64,000 nt of DNA, from positions 299,065,080-299,129,079 of the forward strand of contig NC_085136.1 in assembly GCF_035046485.1 (NCBI RefSeq), in the 5' to 3' direction. A program made the translations under genes and the position numbers. Below are positions 43,586 through 55,135 of the stretch, in pieces; position 1 is the stretch's first letter; each line of letters starts with the position of its first letter. The notes under the pieces were generated by a model that was not told where the DNA came from, made no database searches, and was given only the letters and a program-made list of their open reading frames with translations. This DNA is from Aedes albopictus. Its lineage: Eukaryota > Arthropoda > Insecta > Diptera > Culicidae.

Positions 43586-44224
43586 ACAGTTGTTGCGGGG
43601 GCAGAAGGGGAATTTCTCACCGGGTTCTTAGCAGCGATGACGCTATCCATGCGTTTAGTGCAGCTTTAAACTGCAAATAGAGTTTTTATTTAATTAAACA
43701 AATAACTATAAAAAATACAAATTCTTACACTTCCGGTGTTCTTCGCTAACAATAATTCTTCCGTTACCATTGCAACAATCAAATCCATAAGTGCGCTGTA
43801 ATGAAAATGGTATCATTTAGTAGGCACTTTTTATATCCGTTTAGGTCCTAATCCCTAAGAAACTTGTCGTAAATAAACAATCTAATTCTTTCTTCTTAGT
43901 TAACATTATCACTTACATTTGCACTAATTGTGGAAGTTATCAGTATTAGAAATTAATATAGAATAACCAATTCAACAAATATTAGGCTTCAATAAATTCA
44001 CCCCGTCCGGGCCATTTCGGCTACATTTCACTTCTCCTATCGTTCATCAAAAACCTTTCTCTCTAGGCTTTGCTCGCTTGGGTTTTAAAATTAAGAAAAA
44101 TGTATTGATTTTTTGATTTTGTACAAAAGAGCACCTTTTTCTGACCAACCATGATTTTTTCAGATTTTTAGAACTTCATATTGATACCTAAAATCGCTTT
44201 CGAAGAGATTTTTCGAAATCACCT
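43586..44224. other. Unassigned AT-rich sequence
   Basis: Begins TTGTTGCGGGGGCAG, which resembles a BEL-type LTR end, and has TTTATTTAATT at about 43687. I found no matching second end or duplication. Confidence 0.35.
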
Positions 44225-44235
44225 TTTGACAGCTG

Positions 44236-44419
44236 TGGAGCGGACCTGGTGTGATGGTTAGAACACTTGACTATCACGCCGAGGACCTGGGATCGAATCC
44301 CACTCCCGACAAACTCGCAAAATGTGAGTTCTTCCTTCGGAAGGGAAGTAAAGCGTGGGTCCCGAGATGAACTAGCCTAGGGCTAAAAATCTCGTTAATA
44401 AAGATAAAAAAAAAAAAAA
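44236..44419 (+). mobile_element. tRNA-derived SINE with poly-A tail and 11-bp duplication
   Basis: The head has an A-box-like TGGTGTGATGGTTAGAACA and a B box GGGATCGAATCCCACTCC. The body is about 110 bp, followed by AATAAAGATA and a run of 14 A. TTTGACAGCTG flanks it at 44225-44235 and 44420-44430. The family is distinct from Feilai. Confidence 0.88.
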
Positions 44420-44430
44420 TTTGACAGCTG

Positions 44431-44890
44431 GCCAACAGCTTGACAGCTCCGCCCAGTACAAAATGCGACAAGGGGTGATTCGACAAATCGCTCCTGTAGG
44501 GTCTTGGACTGTGCTCACCACTACTGCATGTGTGCGGAAGACACACCTGAAAATGATAGTATATTGATGGAAGAAAGAGAGTGAGAAAGCGCGGGAGTGT
44601 AGATGGGAGACGGGTGTGTGGGACAGCAGCGCGAAGTAACAACATTGGAATCCGGATTCCAGAAACGGGTTTAGCTTCCAGTTCCGGCAGGGACCGGGCC
44701 ACTACAGCTCCCATACAAACTTCAAAATGATTTTTAAATAGGTTCCCGGGCACCAAAATTCATGAGAATTTGGATTTCGGCTCAGTTTTGCATGCAGATT
44801 CTGAATAAGGAATTATCTCAACACCGCTAAAGAAGCCAATTTCCTCTTTCGACATATAAAGAGGCAGTGTTGCCAGCGGCAACAACAGTA
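44431..44890. other. No recognised gene
   Basis: Short intergenic stretch ahead of the array. Open frames overlap the SINE and are not convincing. Confidence 0.4.
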
Positions 44891-47800
44891 GTTCTTTCAT
44901 GGATTACTCCATAAGTTCCTTCGATGATTTCTCCAGGAATTCGTTCAGGGATCTCCCTAATAGCTCCAGTAGGATTCAGGGATGCCTCCATGTATTCATA
45001 AGGAATTCCTCCGGAAGTTCATAGATGCCTCCTGGAGATCCATCAAGAATTCCGTCAGAAGTTCCATCAGGAATTCATACAGGAGTTCTTGCAGAAATTA
45101 GTGCAGCAGTTCATTCAGAGACCCCTCCAGGAGTTTCTATGATTTTTGAAGATGTTTATTCAGATATTCCTGCTGAATTTCTTCAGGGGTTACTAAAGAA
45201 GTTCCTTCAGATATCTCTCTAGGAGTTTCTACAGAGAATCTTAAAGGATCCAAGGATATATCTCCAAGGGTATACCTCCAGGAGAATTCAGGGATTCCTA
45301 AGAAGGAAGCTCTACGACTGTGAGAACGTTTATTCTGAAGTTTATTCAATGATTTATATTAAAGAGTTCCTTCTAAGATTCCTTCAGAATATCCTTAGAG
45401 GATTCCACGAGAAGTTCCCTTAGGGATTCTTCCAAGAATTCTGCCAGGGATCGCTCCTGGAGTTCTTTTTCCACGATGACTCACGGATGCCGCTAGGATT
45501 TACATCAGTGATTTCTCCAGAAGCTCATTCAAAAATTCCTACAGGAGTTCTTTCAGGGTATCTTGTAGGAGTTACTTCAATGATTTCCTTAGGATTATAA
45601 CCAGGCATATCTCCAGGATATTCTTGAGGGGTCTTTCATGGAGTGTCTACAAGAATTCTTCCAGGATTTCTTTCTGGAATTCCTCCCGGAATACTTTCGG
45701 AGATCCCTCCTGGCAATCCTTCGAGGATACCTCTTGCAAATCCTTCCCCCTATTTGGAAAGATTCCCTTTGGGAGATTCCACTGAAAATCCTTCGAGGGT
45801 TTTTCCTAGATTTTTTTTCGGGGTTTCCTCCTAGACTTTCTACAAGGACTCCTTCTGAAACTATTTCGGTGATTTCTTCTGAGATTCCGGGTTGGATTTC
45901 TCCTGGAATTTCTTGGCGGTTTCCTCATTGAATATCTTTGATGATTCCTCCTAAAACTCCTTCGGCGATTGGCCTCCTAAAGTTAGGTTAAGTTTAGTGA
46001 AATCCCATTTCGTATTTTAGTCATTGAGTCGTTTCAGATAAAATTTAATGTGGGATCGGGGTAGAAAAATTCATTTTATCGATAAATTTACCAAAAAATT
46101 GATGATTAAACTGATGGGGAACTGGTATTTCCCTTCCAAATTTCCAAATTTTCACGACATAACCTCTACTTTTAATCGCCAATTCCTCCTAGAATTACTT
46201 AGGAAATTCCTCATGGAATTCCTCCTTGACTTCCTTCAGGGATTCTTTCTGAACTCCCTTCGGGGATTCCACCTGGATTTTTTTCGAGTATTTCTTCTGG
46301 AATTCCTTGGGATTCCTCCTAGGATTCCATCTGGGATTTCATTTAAAATTCCTTCGGGGATTTCTCTTGGAAGTCTTTCTCGGGACTACTCCTGATATTC
46401 TGTCGTGCATTTCTCTTGAAATTTGCTTCGAGGTTTCCTCCTGGAATGTATTGGATGATTCCTTTTAATATGCCTTCGGATATTTTTCCTGGATTTCCTT
46501 CAGGAATTCCCCATAAAATTCCTCCAGGAGTCCTCCAGGAAATCCTTTGGGGTTTCCATCTAGAATTCCTTCGGTGATTTCTCGTAGAATTCCTTCGGGA
46601 ATTTGTCCTGGACTTCGTTCGGTGATTTCGCTTTGAATTCCATCGGGGATTCCTCCAAGAGTTCCTTCGCAGATATGTCCTGGGAGATTCCTCTTGGAAA
46701 TCCTTTGAAAATTCTTCGATAATTCCGCTTAGAATTCCTTTGGAGATTTTCCCAGAATTCTTTCAGGGTTTTCCCTTGGACTTTCTACGGGGATTCCTCC
46801 TGGACTTCCTTCGGGGATTCCTCCTGCAGTTCCTTCGTAGATTCATCTAAAATTTCCTTCGGAGTTTCCTCGTAGAATTACATCAGGGATTCTCCTGAAA
46901 TTCCTTCGGAGATTCCTACTTGAATACTTTCGAGGATTCCTGATGGAATTCTTTCGGGGATTTCTCCTGGAATTCTTTCGCGAGATTTCTCCTGATATAC
47001 TGTCGTGCATTTCTCCTGAATTTTCCTTCGAGGTTTCCTCCTGGAATGTATTGGATGATTCCTTTTAGTATGCCTTCGGAGATTTTTCCTGGATTTCCTT
47101 CAGGGATTCCTCCAGGAAATCCTTTGGGGTTTCCATCTAGAATTCCTTCGGTGATTTATCCTAGAATTCCTTCGGAAATTTCTCCTGGAGTTCGTTCGGT
47201 GATTTCTCTTTGAATTCCTTGGGGGATACCTCCTGGAATACCTTCGCAGATATGTCCTGGGGCATTCCTCTTCGGGGTTTCCTCTTGAAAATCCTTCGAT
47301 TTTTTCCGCTTAGAATTCCTTTACAGATTCTTCCCAGAATTCTTTCAGGGTTTTCCCCTAGGCTTCCTTCGGAGATTCCTACTGGACTTCCTTCGGGAAT
47401 TCCTCCTGGAGTTCCTTCGTAGATTCTTCCTAGCATTCCTACGGAGTTTCCTCCTAGAATTACTTCGGGAATTCCTTCTGGAATTCCTTCGGAGATTCCT
47501 CCTTGAATTCTTTCGGGGATTCTTGTAGGAATTATTTCGGGGATTCCTCCTGGAGTTCCTTCGGAGATTTCTCCTGGACTTCCTTCCAGGATTCATCCTG
47601 AAGTTTCAGGGATTCTTCCTGATATTCCTGCGAGGATCACCCTGGACTTTCTACGAGAATTTGTCCTGGGATTTCTTCGAAGATTCCTCCTGGAATTCCT
47701 GTACAGTTTTCTCTGGGAATTCTTTTGGTGATTTCTCTACAAATTTCTTCAGATATTCCTGCTTGAATTCTCCTGGAGTTTCTTCGGGGTTTCCTTTTGG

Positions 47801-48205
47801 AATTTCTTCGGGGATTCCGGCTGGACTTTCAATAGGGTTTCCTCTTCAAAAACCTAGGATTCCGCTTGGAATTCCTTCAAAGATTCCTCCCGGAATTCCT
47901 TCGGTGGTTTCTCTTGGGATTCCCGCAGGGATTTCTCCTGTAATTTCTTCGAGGGTTCTTCCTGGACTTCCTAGTATTTCTTCGAGGATTCCTACTGATA
48001 TTCCGTCGGAGATTCCTCCAGGAATTCCTTCGGGATTTCCTCTTGGAGTTTCTTTGATGATTCCTATTCGAATTTCTTCGGAGATTGCTCCTGAAATTCG
48101 TTCGGATTCCTCACGAAATTCCTCCGGGGATTGCTCATGGAACCCCTTCGGGATTCTTCCTAGAATTCCTACTGGAATACATTCGGACATTTTCCCTGGA
48201 TTTTT
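44891..48205 (+). repeat. Degenerate 24-bp-period array, about 3.3 kb
   Basis: The clearest part (46,200-48,150) repeats GGGGATTCCTCC plus TGGAATTCCTTC, a 24-bp period. A ~600-bp segment appears duplicated on top of this: the phrase TTTCTCGGGACTACTCCTG-ATATTCTGTCGTGCATTTCTC near 46,376 recurs near 46,977 with the same sequel. In all frames the array encodes Pro/Ser/Gly/Ile- or Phe/Leu-rich octapeptides (SGIPPGIP), giving spurious long ORFs such as 47661-48383. Confidence 0.85.
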
Positions 48206-48429
48206 TCGTTCAGGAGGTGCAATTAGAATGGAAGGCTCGTGGAAGCCCCTTGCCGGAGGAGCAGGTGAATCCAAGGGAAGCGGAAGAATCCAAAGACGAA
48301 TTCTACGGATGCAAAGAAGAAACGGTAGTAGAACAACGAGCGCAGAAGCGGTCAACCAGAGGCGTTCATCCGCGGAAATTTGACGATTACGTCGTTGGAG
48401 TAGTCGCTAATGAAGGTTTGATGTTCTGA
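48206..48429 (+). pseudogene. Possible C-terminal end of an LTR-retrotransposon polyprotein
   Basis: An open frame emerges from the array and reads LEWKARGSPLPEEQVNPRE, a Glu/Arg-rich stretch, then QRAQKRSTRGVHPRKFDDYV and ends at 48429. A basic RSTR..P.(K/R)F.DYV tail is common at the end of gypsy- or copia-type polyproteins. No enzyme domain is present, so this is a weak assignment. Confidence 0.35.
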
Positions 48430-48762
48430 GTTTGTAAGGTGTTTGAATTATATGTAAGTAAACTTTGTAAGAATATACGATAGCTGTAGAGAATTGTCGC
48501 AGAAGATGTCGAGGAGCAGTGTTGATTTGACTTTACCACTGGTGTCGAAATTATAATACCGTCGATGGGGGTGACAATGGGTCTGGGGGGTGAGATTGGG
48601 TCAAAACGAAGAAACAAACAATTTGAAAAATGTTAATAATATTAATAAGATGTTTAGCAATAATGCTTTTTTGTTAAATTTGTGGCTAAATTTATATGAT
48701 GAAACTACTACTGAATCACCCTGAAAAAATTTCTCCATCGTAATGTTTCACACAAGTACCTA

Positions 48763-49174
48763 AGACACATTCTACCGTGACGTTACAACGTGTTGACGCC
48801 TTTTTGAGCAGATTTTTCACTATAGCTCGTAAATTTGACCGTAAACCCTCAAATAGTTTTGCATATTCGGATTCCTTGTAAAACTTCCAATAAGTATGAT
48901 CTGTTGAACAGTTAGTTTTCATTGGAAAAGTATGTTAAAAATGGGAATTAGTAGCGTGACGTTACAACGTTGTAACGTCACGCTACTAATTCCCATTTTA
49001 CGCATACTTTTCCAATGAAAACTAACTGTTCAACAGATCATACTTATTGGAAATTTTTCAAGGAATCCGAATATGCAACAAATTTTGAGGGTTTACGGTC
49101 GAATTTACGAGTTATAGTGAAAAATCTGCCCAAAAAGGCGTCAAAACGTTGTAACGTCACGGTAGAATGTGTCC
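48763..49174. mobile_element. 412-bp near-perfect palindrome, TA flanked
   Basis: Two ~206-bp arms meet with no spacer at 48968/48969 (GTGACGTTACAA, CG, TTGTAACGTCAC). The outer ends are AGACACATTCTACCGTGACG and its complement, with TA on each side (48761-48762, 49175-49176). Each arm gives the same ~65-codon frame (MKTNCSTDHTYWKF...), which shows how well the arms match. A foldback MITE. Confidence 0.85.
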
Positions 49175-49208
49175 TAACCATAAATTTTATTATAAGTGGT
49201 TAGCTGTA

Positions 49209-49454
49209 CTGCCGTAATTCTGCAAAGTGACGTAAGCGCCATTTAAAATTTCGATATTTTTTAGTAAAGTATACATAATATCTGGGGTAAAAATAACACT
49301 GTGGTAATCCTGCTGTATTAGAATGCAAGATCTAGTCGTAATCTATCATCTATGGAAAGAAACTTAGAGGATGAGCAAGAGTTTCATGCATAATAACCAA
49401 AACATGGGCCAAAACTAGCAATGTCGCTTACGTCACTTTGCAGAATTGCGGCAG
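49209..49454. mobile_element. 246-bp MITE, ends CTGCCG(T/C)AATTCTGCAAAG
   Basis: The first ~32 bp (CTGCCGTAATTCTGCAAAG, TGACGTAAGCG) return inverted at 49423-49454 with two mismatches. It is flanked by TA on the left and TG on the right, so the duplication is uncertain. Confidence 0.75.
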
Positions 49455-49931
49455 TGTAGGTATAACCTGGTTGATGCAATGAAAAATGACTGTCTTTGCT
49501 CTTTTTATTTAAAAATTCAATATTTTTGACCCAATGTCTAAATATTAAGAATGGGGGTGAGATTGGGTCAAGCAAGTTATCGAGTACACATAACCTTAAC
49601 TAAAAATTCAACTTGTTATTCAGTCCCCATTTGACGTTAGAGTGATGCCATGTTTACCGTATCTTCATAAAAGCACGCTTATCTTCGAAAATATGTCGAA
49701 GAAGTGGCAAGCGGGAGTGTTCATACGTTTAACATGATGTTTTGTAATGATGATAAACAGTTTGATCGCCATAACACATAGTTTTTTATTCAAACAATCT
49801 TTTAGCGAAGGACAAATTTCCAAATTGTATTGAAATCTATTTCAAAACTTCGTGTTTCATCTTGCCCCACCCGTTTCAACTTGCCCCGGTGTACCTTAGT
49901 AAACATAACATTTTCATCTGCAAAATAATTA

Positions 49932-50144
49932 GGGTCTGGGACCATTTGGGCACGAGCACCTATTTTGGGCACTTGCTGCTATAACGTAGACAATTTCAGA
50001 CCGATTAACTCAAATTTTTGAACATGGCTAGATACGGTGCGTATCTGATCGTGTCTCAAAAATCAAGTCAATCGGTTCAAAATTGACTGAGTTATAGCAG
50101 CAAGTGCCCAAAATAGGTGCTCCTGCCCAAATGGTCCCAGACCC
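49932..50144. mobile_element. 213-bp MITE, ends GGGTCTGGGACCATTTGGGC, TA flanked
   Basis: The TIR is about 57 bp: GGGTCTGGGACCATTTGGGC, then GCACCTATTTTGGGCACTTG, then CTGCTATAAC, and its complement at the right with few changes. TA at 49930-49931 and 50145-50146. Confidence 0.88.
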
Positions 50145-50681
50145 TATGTCTGTTTCATTTTGACTCTGAAACATTATTCTGTAGCATACAGAGGATGACT
50201 TGTATGTCGAAGTTAAATCCTGAAACTCTATTAAAATTTAATCAGAATAAATTCTTAAATGCCTTGCGGCCCGCAGCCTTCTTGTAAAATTCAATTGTGG
50301 CCCGCATAGACAGTAAGCCTGAGGACCACTGATTTATAACAATAAACCCATGCGTTTGGACAGAAGAATAAGTCTACAAGAACTCATACAAAGTTTATTA
50401 AAAAATCCGTTTAAATGTTATTGCGAGAGAGGGTCTAATAATGTGAAATGTTGTGTAACATAATATTTAAACGACCCTCTATCTTGAGATGGGGTGATTT
50501 GCTTTGGCAGTATAGAGGCCAATGATCATAAGAGTTTATAGCGGAGGGTTTGGTTAAACATTTCTTATGCAGTACACTAAAAATATCATGTTTTTTTTTC
50601 AATCAATCTTTCAATGCGCCCCTCCCTCATTGTAATCCTCCCCCCGGTTGAAACATTACTTTACTAGGATTTACTAGGATA
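50145..50681. other. AT-rich filler inside the 8.9-kb unit
   Basis: No gene or clear repeat seen. Confidence 0.35.
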
Positions 50682-50686
50682 GGGGT

Positions 50687-53206
50687 CCTTTTTTTTTTTT
50701 TTTTTTTTTTTTTTCCTTCTAAACCATAGGGGGATAATCTGCTCAACAGACACCCTAACAGAAGGTTAGGGTAGTGTAGGTCTGACAGGCCGTCTTCTAC
50801 AACAAAAGTAAAATCCAGGACTACTCTCTCCTCGTACCCACTAAACCATTCCTATGGTCGCCAAACCCTACGTCTCTCCGGAACCACCAAGAAGGTATTG
50901 CTTCAGAGAGGGGCTAGTGCACATCGCACCCACAAGGTTAGCTGCGTAGCCTGCAGCAACGAACATCGATGACTCGCTTTGGAGAGTCCATCACGGTAGC
51001 ATGCTGGCGCTTAGCCAGTTTCCCGAGTGGTCCTCGCCACTCCCTTTGTCCTCGGAAGGCGGGCAGGGTCAACCCCGCCCGCGCCCTACTGCTGAGCGGG
51101 CATCAAGAACTGATGCCCACGTGCAACCCGATCTGACCTGCCCGCAAGGAAGGGTATCACTACCCTTCAGGCCCTATCAGATGCACCCGTAGGTTGCAGA
51201 CAGCAGGATCTCACCTACCCCGACCCTTGCCGGGGACCCCTTTCCAACCGCGGGCTCGGATCCAACCCAGTAGACCGACGCCACGACAGAACCGCTACCG
51301 GGACTTCCTCTCCGCGGCCACTTAATCGTTGTAAGGGTCGATCTCGACCGCAGGGCACCGGTATGACCTACGAAGCCGACTTCGAACCCCTGGACCACCT
51401 CTTGTACTGCATCTGGACTAGCCATTCTCCGAGTCCACGCGCCACCTCCTCTGTAGCTCCCAGACGATGTGGGTAATAGCCGTTGAAACGGCGTTCCAGC
51501 CAAACTCATCCCTACACATCCTCTGGACCAAGTTGTCCGGAGTTGTGTCTTCCCCGCATGTGGCAAGCATGCGGTCACGCATTGTGCGAAAACGCGGGCA
51601 CACGAACAAAACGTGTTCCGCCGTTTCCTGTAAACCATTGCACACTGGGCATTCGGGAGAATCCGCATGCCCGAAACGGTGTAGATACTGTCGGAAGCAA
51701 CCATGACCTGTAAGGACCTGTGTCAGGTGGAATGTGACTTCCCCATGGCGCCTATTAATCCAACTATCTACCCTCGGTATCAACCTATAGGTCCACCTTC
51801 CTTTGGTGGAACTGTCCCACGCGCGCTGCCATTTGACCATAGAGGCCATCCTGACAGTCCTGCGTATGCCTCTTGTGCCGCGCATTTCGAAGCACTCCAT
51901 GTCCTCACTGATAAGAATGCTGATAGGCACCATACCAGTAATGACGCAGAGAGCGTCGTGTGACACGGTACGGTACGCGCTCGCAACCCTCAGGCACATA
52001 AGCCTGTAAGTACTTTCCAGCTTCCGTCGGTAGCATTTAGTACTTAGCGCGGTGCCCCACGCCGGGCCGCCATACCTAAGTATGGATGTAGCAACACTAG
52101 CCAGAAGCTTGCGCTTACTGGCGTACACCGCAGAGCTATTGGACATCATCCGGGACAGTGCCGCAATAGCTGTGGAGGCTCTTTTACAGGCATAATCGAC
52201 GTGGCTACCGAAGGTAAGCTTATCGTCGATCATCACGCCCAAGTGTTTGACGGAGCGCTTTGACAGGATAGTACAGTCTCCTACACTGATCTCCGTCTGC
52301 TGCTCCGACTTCAGGTTGTTAACAACCGTCACCTCTGTCTTGTGGTGAGCCAGCTCCAGTTTCCTGGACCGCATCCACGCCTCCACAACCTTGATCGAGT
52401 GGTTGGTAGTCAACTTTACCTCCTCGATCGTTTCACCGTAGACTTCGAGCGTAATGTCGTCGGCAAATCCGACAATCACCACTCCCACTGGATACTCTAA
52501 CCTCAACACCTCGTCGTACATGACATTCCATAACACCGGACCCAGGATGGAACCTTGCGGGACTCCTGAGGTTATGTGAAAGCACTTCCGACCCACCTCC
52601 GTGTCGTAGACTAGTACACGATTCTGAAAGTAACTTCCGAGAATCTTGTACAGGTACTCCGGTATCCCCAGACGCAAGAGCGCATCGGCAATAGCAGACC
52701 AGCTGGCGCTATTAAACGCATTCCTTACATCCAGAGTCACTACCGCGCAAAAGCGAATTCCCCTCCTCTTAGGCTCGAGTGCTTTCTCGGCGGTTTTTGT
52801 AACCGACAAGATAGCGTCTACGGTGGACCTCCCCTTCCGGAAGCCGTACTGGTTACTCGAAAGACCATTTTCGCCCTCGGTGAACCGCAACATTCTATTG
52901 AGGATGATCTTTTCGAGCACCTTCCCCGCCGTGTCAATCAAGCATATTGGTCTATATGCCGACGGGTCTCCGGGTGGTTTCCCCGCCTTTGGCAATAGTA
53001 CCAGGCTCTGCCTCTTCCAAGCTTCTGGGAAAACTCCCTCGTCCAGGCATTTCTGCATAGCAGACCTGAACATCTCGGGAGCCTCTGCAATAGCTACTTT
53101 TAAGGCCAGGTTCGGAACTCCGTCCGGACCTGGGGCCTTACCTACGCTAAGGGACTTAGCTACCCCCGCAAGTTCCACATCGGTGACCCTCTCCTCATCG
53201 CCAGCC
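50687..53206 (-). mobile_element. 5'-truncated R1-clade non-LTR retrotransposon
   Basis: A perfect 13-bp target duplication CTAGGATAGGGGT lies at 50674-50686 and 53207-53219. On the minus strand the copy runs from a 5'-truncation point inside ORF2, through RT, to a ~700-bp 3' region and a poly-A tail (27 or more T on the plus strand from 50689). The ORF is undisturbed, so the insertion is fairly young. Confidence 0.93.
51418..53205 (-). CDS. R1-clade ORF2, RT and C-terminal finger, 5'-truncated
   Basis: This frame stays open from the truncation point to a stop at 51418 (first Met at 53178, 586 codons). It reads KAPGPDGVPNLALK, then RPICLIDTAGKVLEKIILNR, FRKGRSTVDAILSVTKTAEK, VTLDVRNAFNSASW (palm A), HITSGVPQGSILGPVLWN (palm B) and VGFADDITLEVYG (catalytic FADD). 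The thumb has KHLGVMIDDKLTFGSHVDYA, and the C-terminal finger is CPVCNGLQETAEHVLFVC. Family ORF2 proteins are about 1,000 residues; the endonuclease and the start of the RT are missing, so it cannot retrotranspose by itself. It has no internal stop or frameshift, in contrast to the R1-type copy at 1.1-4.0 kb. There is no evidence that it is expressed. Confidence 0.92.
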   Translation of the reverse strand, partial: AGDEERVTDVELAGVAKSLSVGKAPGPDGVPNLALKVAIAEAPEMFRSAMQKCLDEGVFPEAWKRQSLVLLPKAGKPPGDPSAYRPICLIDTAGKVLEKIILNRMLRFTEGENGLSSNQYGFRKGRSTVDAILSVTKTAEKALEPKRRGIRFCAVVTLDVRNAFNSASWSAIADALLRLGIPEYLYKILGSYFQNRVLVYDTEVGRKCFHITSGVPQGSILGPVLWNVMYDEVLRLEYPVGVVIVGFADDITLEVYGETIEEVKLTTNHSIKVVEAWMRSRKLELAHHKTEVTVVNNLKSEQQTEISVGDCTILSKRSVKHLGVMIDDKLTFGSHVDYACKRASTAIAALSRMMSNSSAVYASKRKLLASVATSILRYGGPAWGTALSTKCYRRKLESTYRLMCLRVASAYRTVSHDALCVITGMVPISILISEDMECFEMRGTRGIRRTVRMASMVKWQRAWDSSTKGRWTYRLIPRVDSWINRRHGEVTFHLTQVLTGHGCFRQYLHRFGHADSPECPVCNGLQETAEHVLFVCPRFRTMRDRMLATCGEDTTPDNLVQRMCRDEFGWNAVSTAITHIVWELQRRWRVDSENG

Positions 53207-53288
53207 CTAGGATAGGGGTAGGCGGGGCAATATGGACACCCGGGGCAGAATGGACACCCTCAATATTTTGAAATATCCTCCTCCTCTG

Positions 53289-53469
53289 CTTGGCGTAACG
53301 TCCTCAGTGGGACAAAGCCTGCTTCTCAGCTTAGTGTTCTATGAGCACTTCCACAGTTATTAACTGAGAGCTTCCTCTGCCAATGACCATTTTGCATGTG
53401 TGTATCGTGTGGCAGGCACGAAGATACTCTATGCCCAAGGAAGTCAAGGAAATTTCCTTTACGAAAAGA
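53289..53469 (-). mobile_element. Feilai SINE, 5'-truncated
   Basis: The reverse complement carries the Feilai body from TCTTTTCGTAAAGGAAATTT to GACGTTACGCCAAG. The tRNA-like head and the GA tail are absent. Confidence 0.88.
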
Positions 53470-54244
53470 ATTGAAATATGCGAACTTTTTTGAACTTTTA
53501 ATGAATGGAGAATATAGTCCATTTGTCTAAAACGTAGTTTCAGGAAAGAAACATTCGAAATTAAAATTATACTTGATTTTACATGAAAAAGTTGCGTCCT
53601 CCGTATTTTTTTGTACATGGAAATTATAATTTTCACACCATCTAAAATAAGATTTAGTGATTAGTAGTTTTGCTGTGTCTACATGCTTAACATGTTTATA
53701 TTTTCTTCTTTATTATATCAAAAATCAAGTTTGGAAATATCTTCTGCTGCCGGGGCAAAATGGACACTCACCTTTTCGAAAGAAGCGGCAAGGGAAAAAT
53801 ATAACCTAAATCACAAACCAACCAAATTCTTCGATTTCAGTATATTTTCGGTTAAATGTTCACTTTAGTAGACATAGGGTGAAACAAATTGGTCAAAAAA
53901 CGACATCAGTGGAAAATAGTTATTCTAGGCACAGCTGTACATGCCGACAAAAACAAAGCTTTATCCAAAACAGCCTGAATTTAAATTAACTGAACAAAAA
54001 TAAACTGCTTCGGCGTATTATTTATCCATAATAGTTGTTTTGTAATTAAATAACTTTATAGGTGTAAATAATGTACGAAATTCGTAAAAGTCTCATGGTG
54101 TCCATATTGCCCCATGGGGGTGTCCATTCTGCCCCGTATGCTTGAAGACGGTCATGAAAAACTAACATTTTTCATAACATTTTTTGAAGTGGATAAATCA
54201 TTTTTCTTTGTAAGCATTCTTATGCAATAGATGCTAAATAGACT
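53470..54244. other. AT-rich interior of the TIR element
   Basis: Non-coding; contains internal GGGGCAAAATGGACAC-type motifs matching the element ends. Confidence 0.5.
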
Positions 54245-54569
54245 TTAACCCTTTGGAGCCGGAGGGGTCATATATGACCCCAACATAGAAACGGCTGTAT
54301 AAATTCACCCATTCAGCAAAACAGAATACTGTCTTCGGCAAAGTTGTTGCAAATTGAGTCCTCTATTAAGGAAAAATGGGAATACTTGTATTTGAGACAT
54401 CATTGACAACCTAGAACATCCTGAACACCATGAAATTTGGAAAAACGAAATAATTGACATACCAGTTGTTCTAAAAGCTGAAATTGGATATGGGTTACGT
54501 TTATATGTATTCATTGACCCTTGGTCAAGAATATCAAGAGATGTTTTATATTCTGGGATGTTTTAGGTG

Positions 54570-55135
54570 TTCCAAATTGTCCTAGAGTGAAGTCCTTCAA
54601 ATCTACAAGAATAATTTTATGTATTTTCGCCACAAATAATAGCATTGCATAACCTACTGTGATCCGTGAAGCTCCTGACATCTACAATGTCATTTAGAGA
54701 TACCCTGGATATCCCAGGTTAGCCAAGCTACCTTGGAATTCCGAGCTTCAGGTCTACACTCGTAACAATAGCCATATCTGTTATACTGAGTAACGCTGCA
54801 TAATCTACCGCGATTACTGGAGCAGTCTGAAGTCAACTAGCTTATTTTAACTCTTTCGGATATTCACGGTCGTCCAAAATGTTCTATAATGAAGTCCTTC
54901 AAATCTACAAGAATAACTCTATGTGTTTTCGTCATAAAAAATAGTATTGCATAATGTGCTGGGATCCGTGAAGCTCTTGAAATCTCAAATGTCATTTATA
55001 GACACTATAGGGATATTCCAGGTCAGCCAAACTTCAGAACCCAGGAGTTCAGAACTTCAGGTCTACACTCGTAACAATAGCCATAGCTGTTAAACTGAGT
55101 AAAGTTTCATAATCAATCGCGGTGATTTTGTTTGA
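54570..55135. repeat. Two tandem copies of a ~301-bp unit
   Basis: GAAGTCCTTCAAATCTACAA occurs at 54590 and 54891. GATCCGTGAAGCTC and CTTCAGGTCTACACTCGTAA follow in both at matching distances. The copies differ by small changes and indels. Confidence 0.78.

Noticed and set aside
43588..44010. Solo BEL-type LTR starting TGTTGCGGGGGCAG
   Set aside because: Only one end looks LTR-like; no matching CA end followed by a duplication of the left flank was found.
47661..48383. 240-codon ORF rich in Ile-Pro-Ser-Gly, and similar ORFs in the arrays (28489-28908, 33140-33463, 45638-45931)
   Set aside because: They are read-throughs of a 24-bp repeat without stops; open frames occur on both strands and in several frames, with no start context or domain.
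54245..54282. Second TTAA/CCCTTTGGAG piggyBac-type MITE
   Set aside because: Only one end is visible; no inverted partner with TTAA was found nearby.
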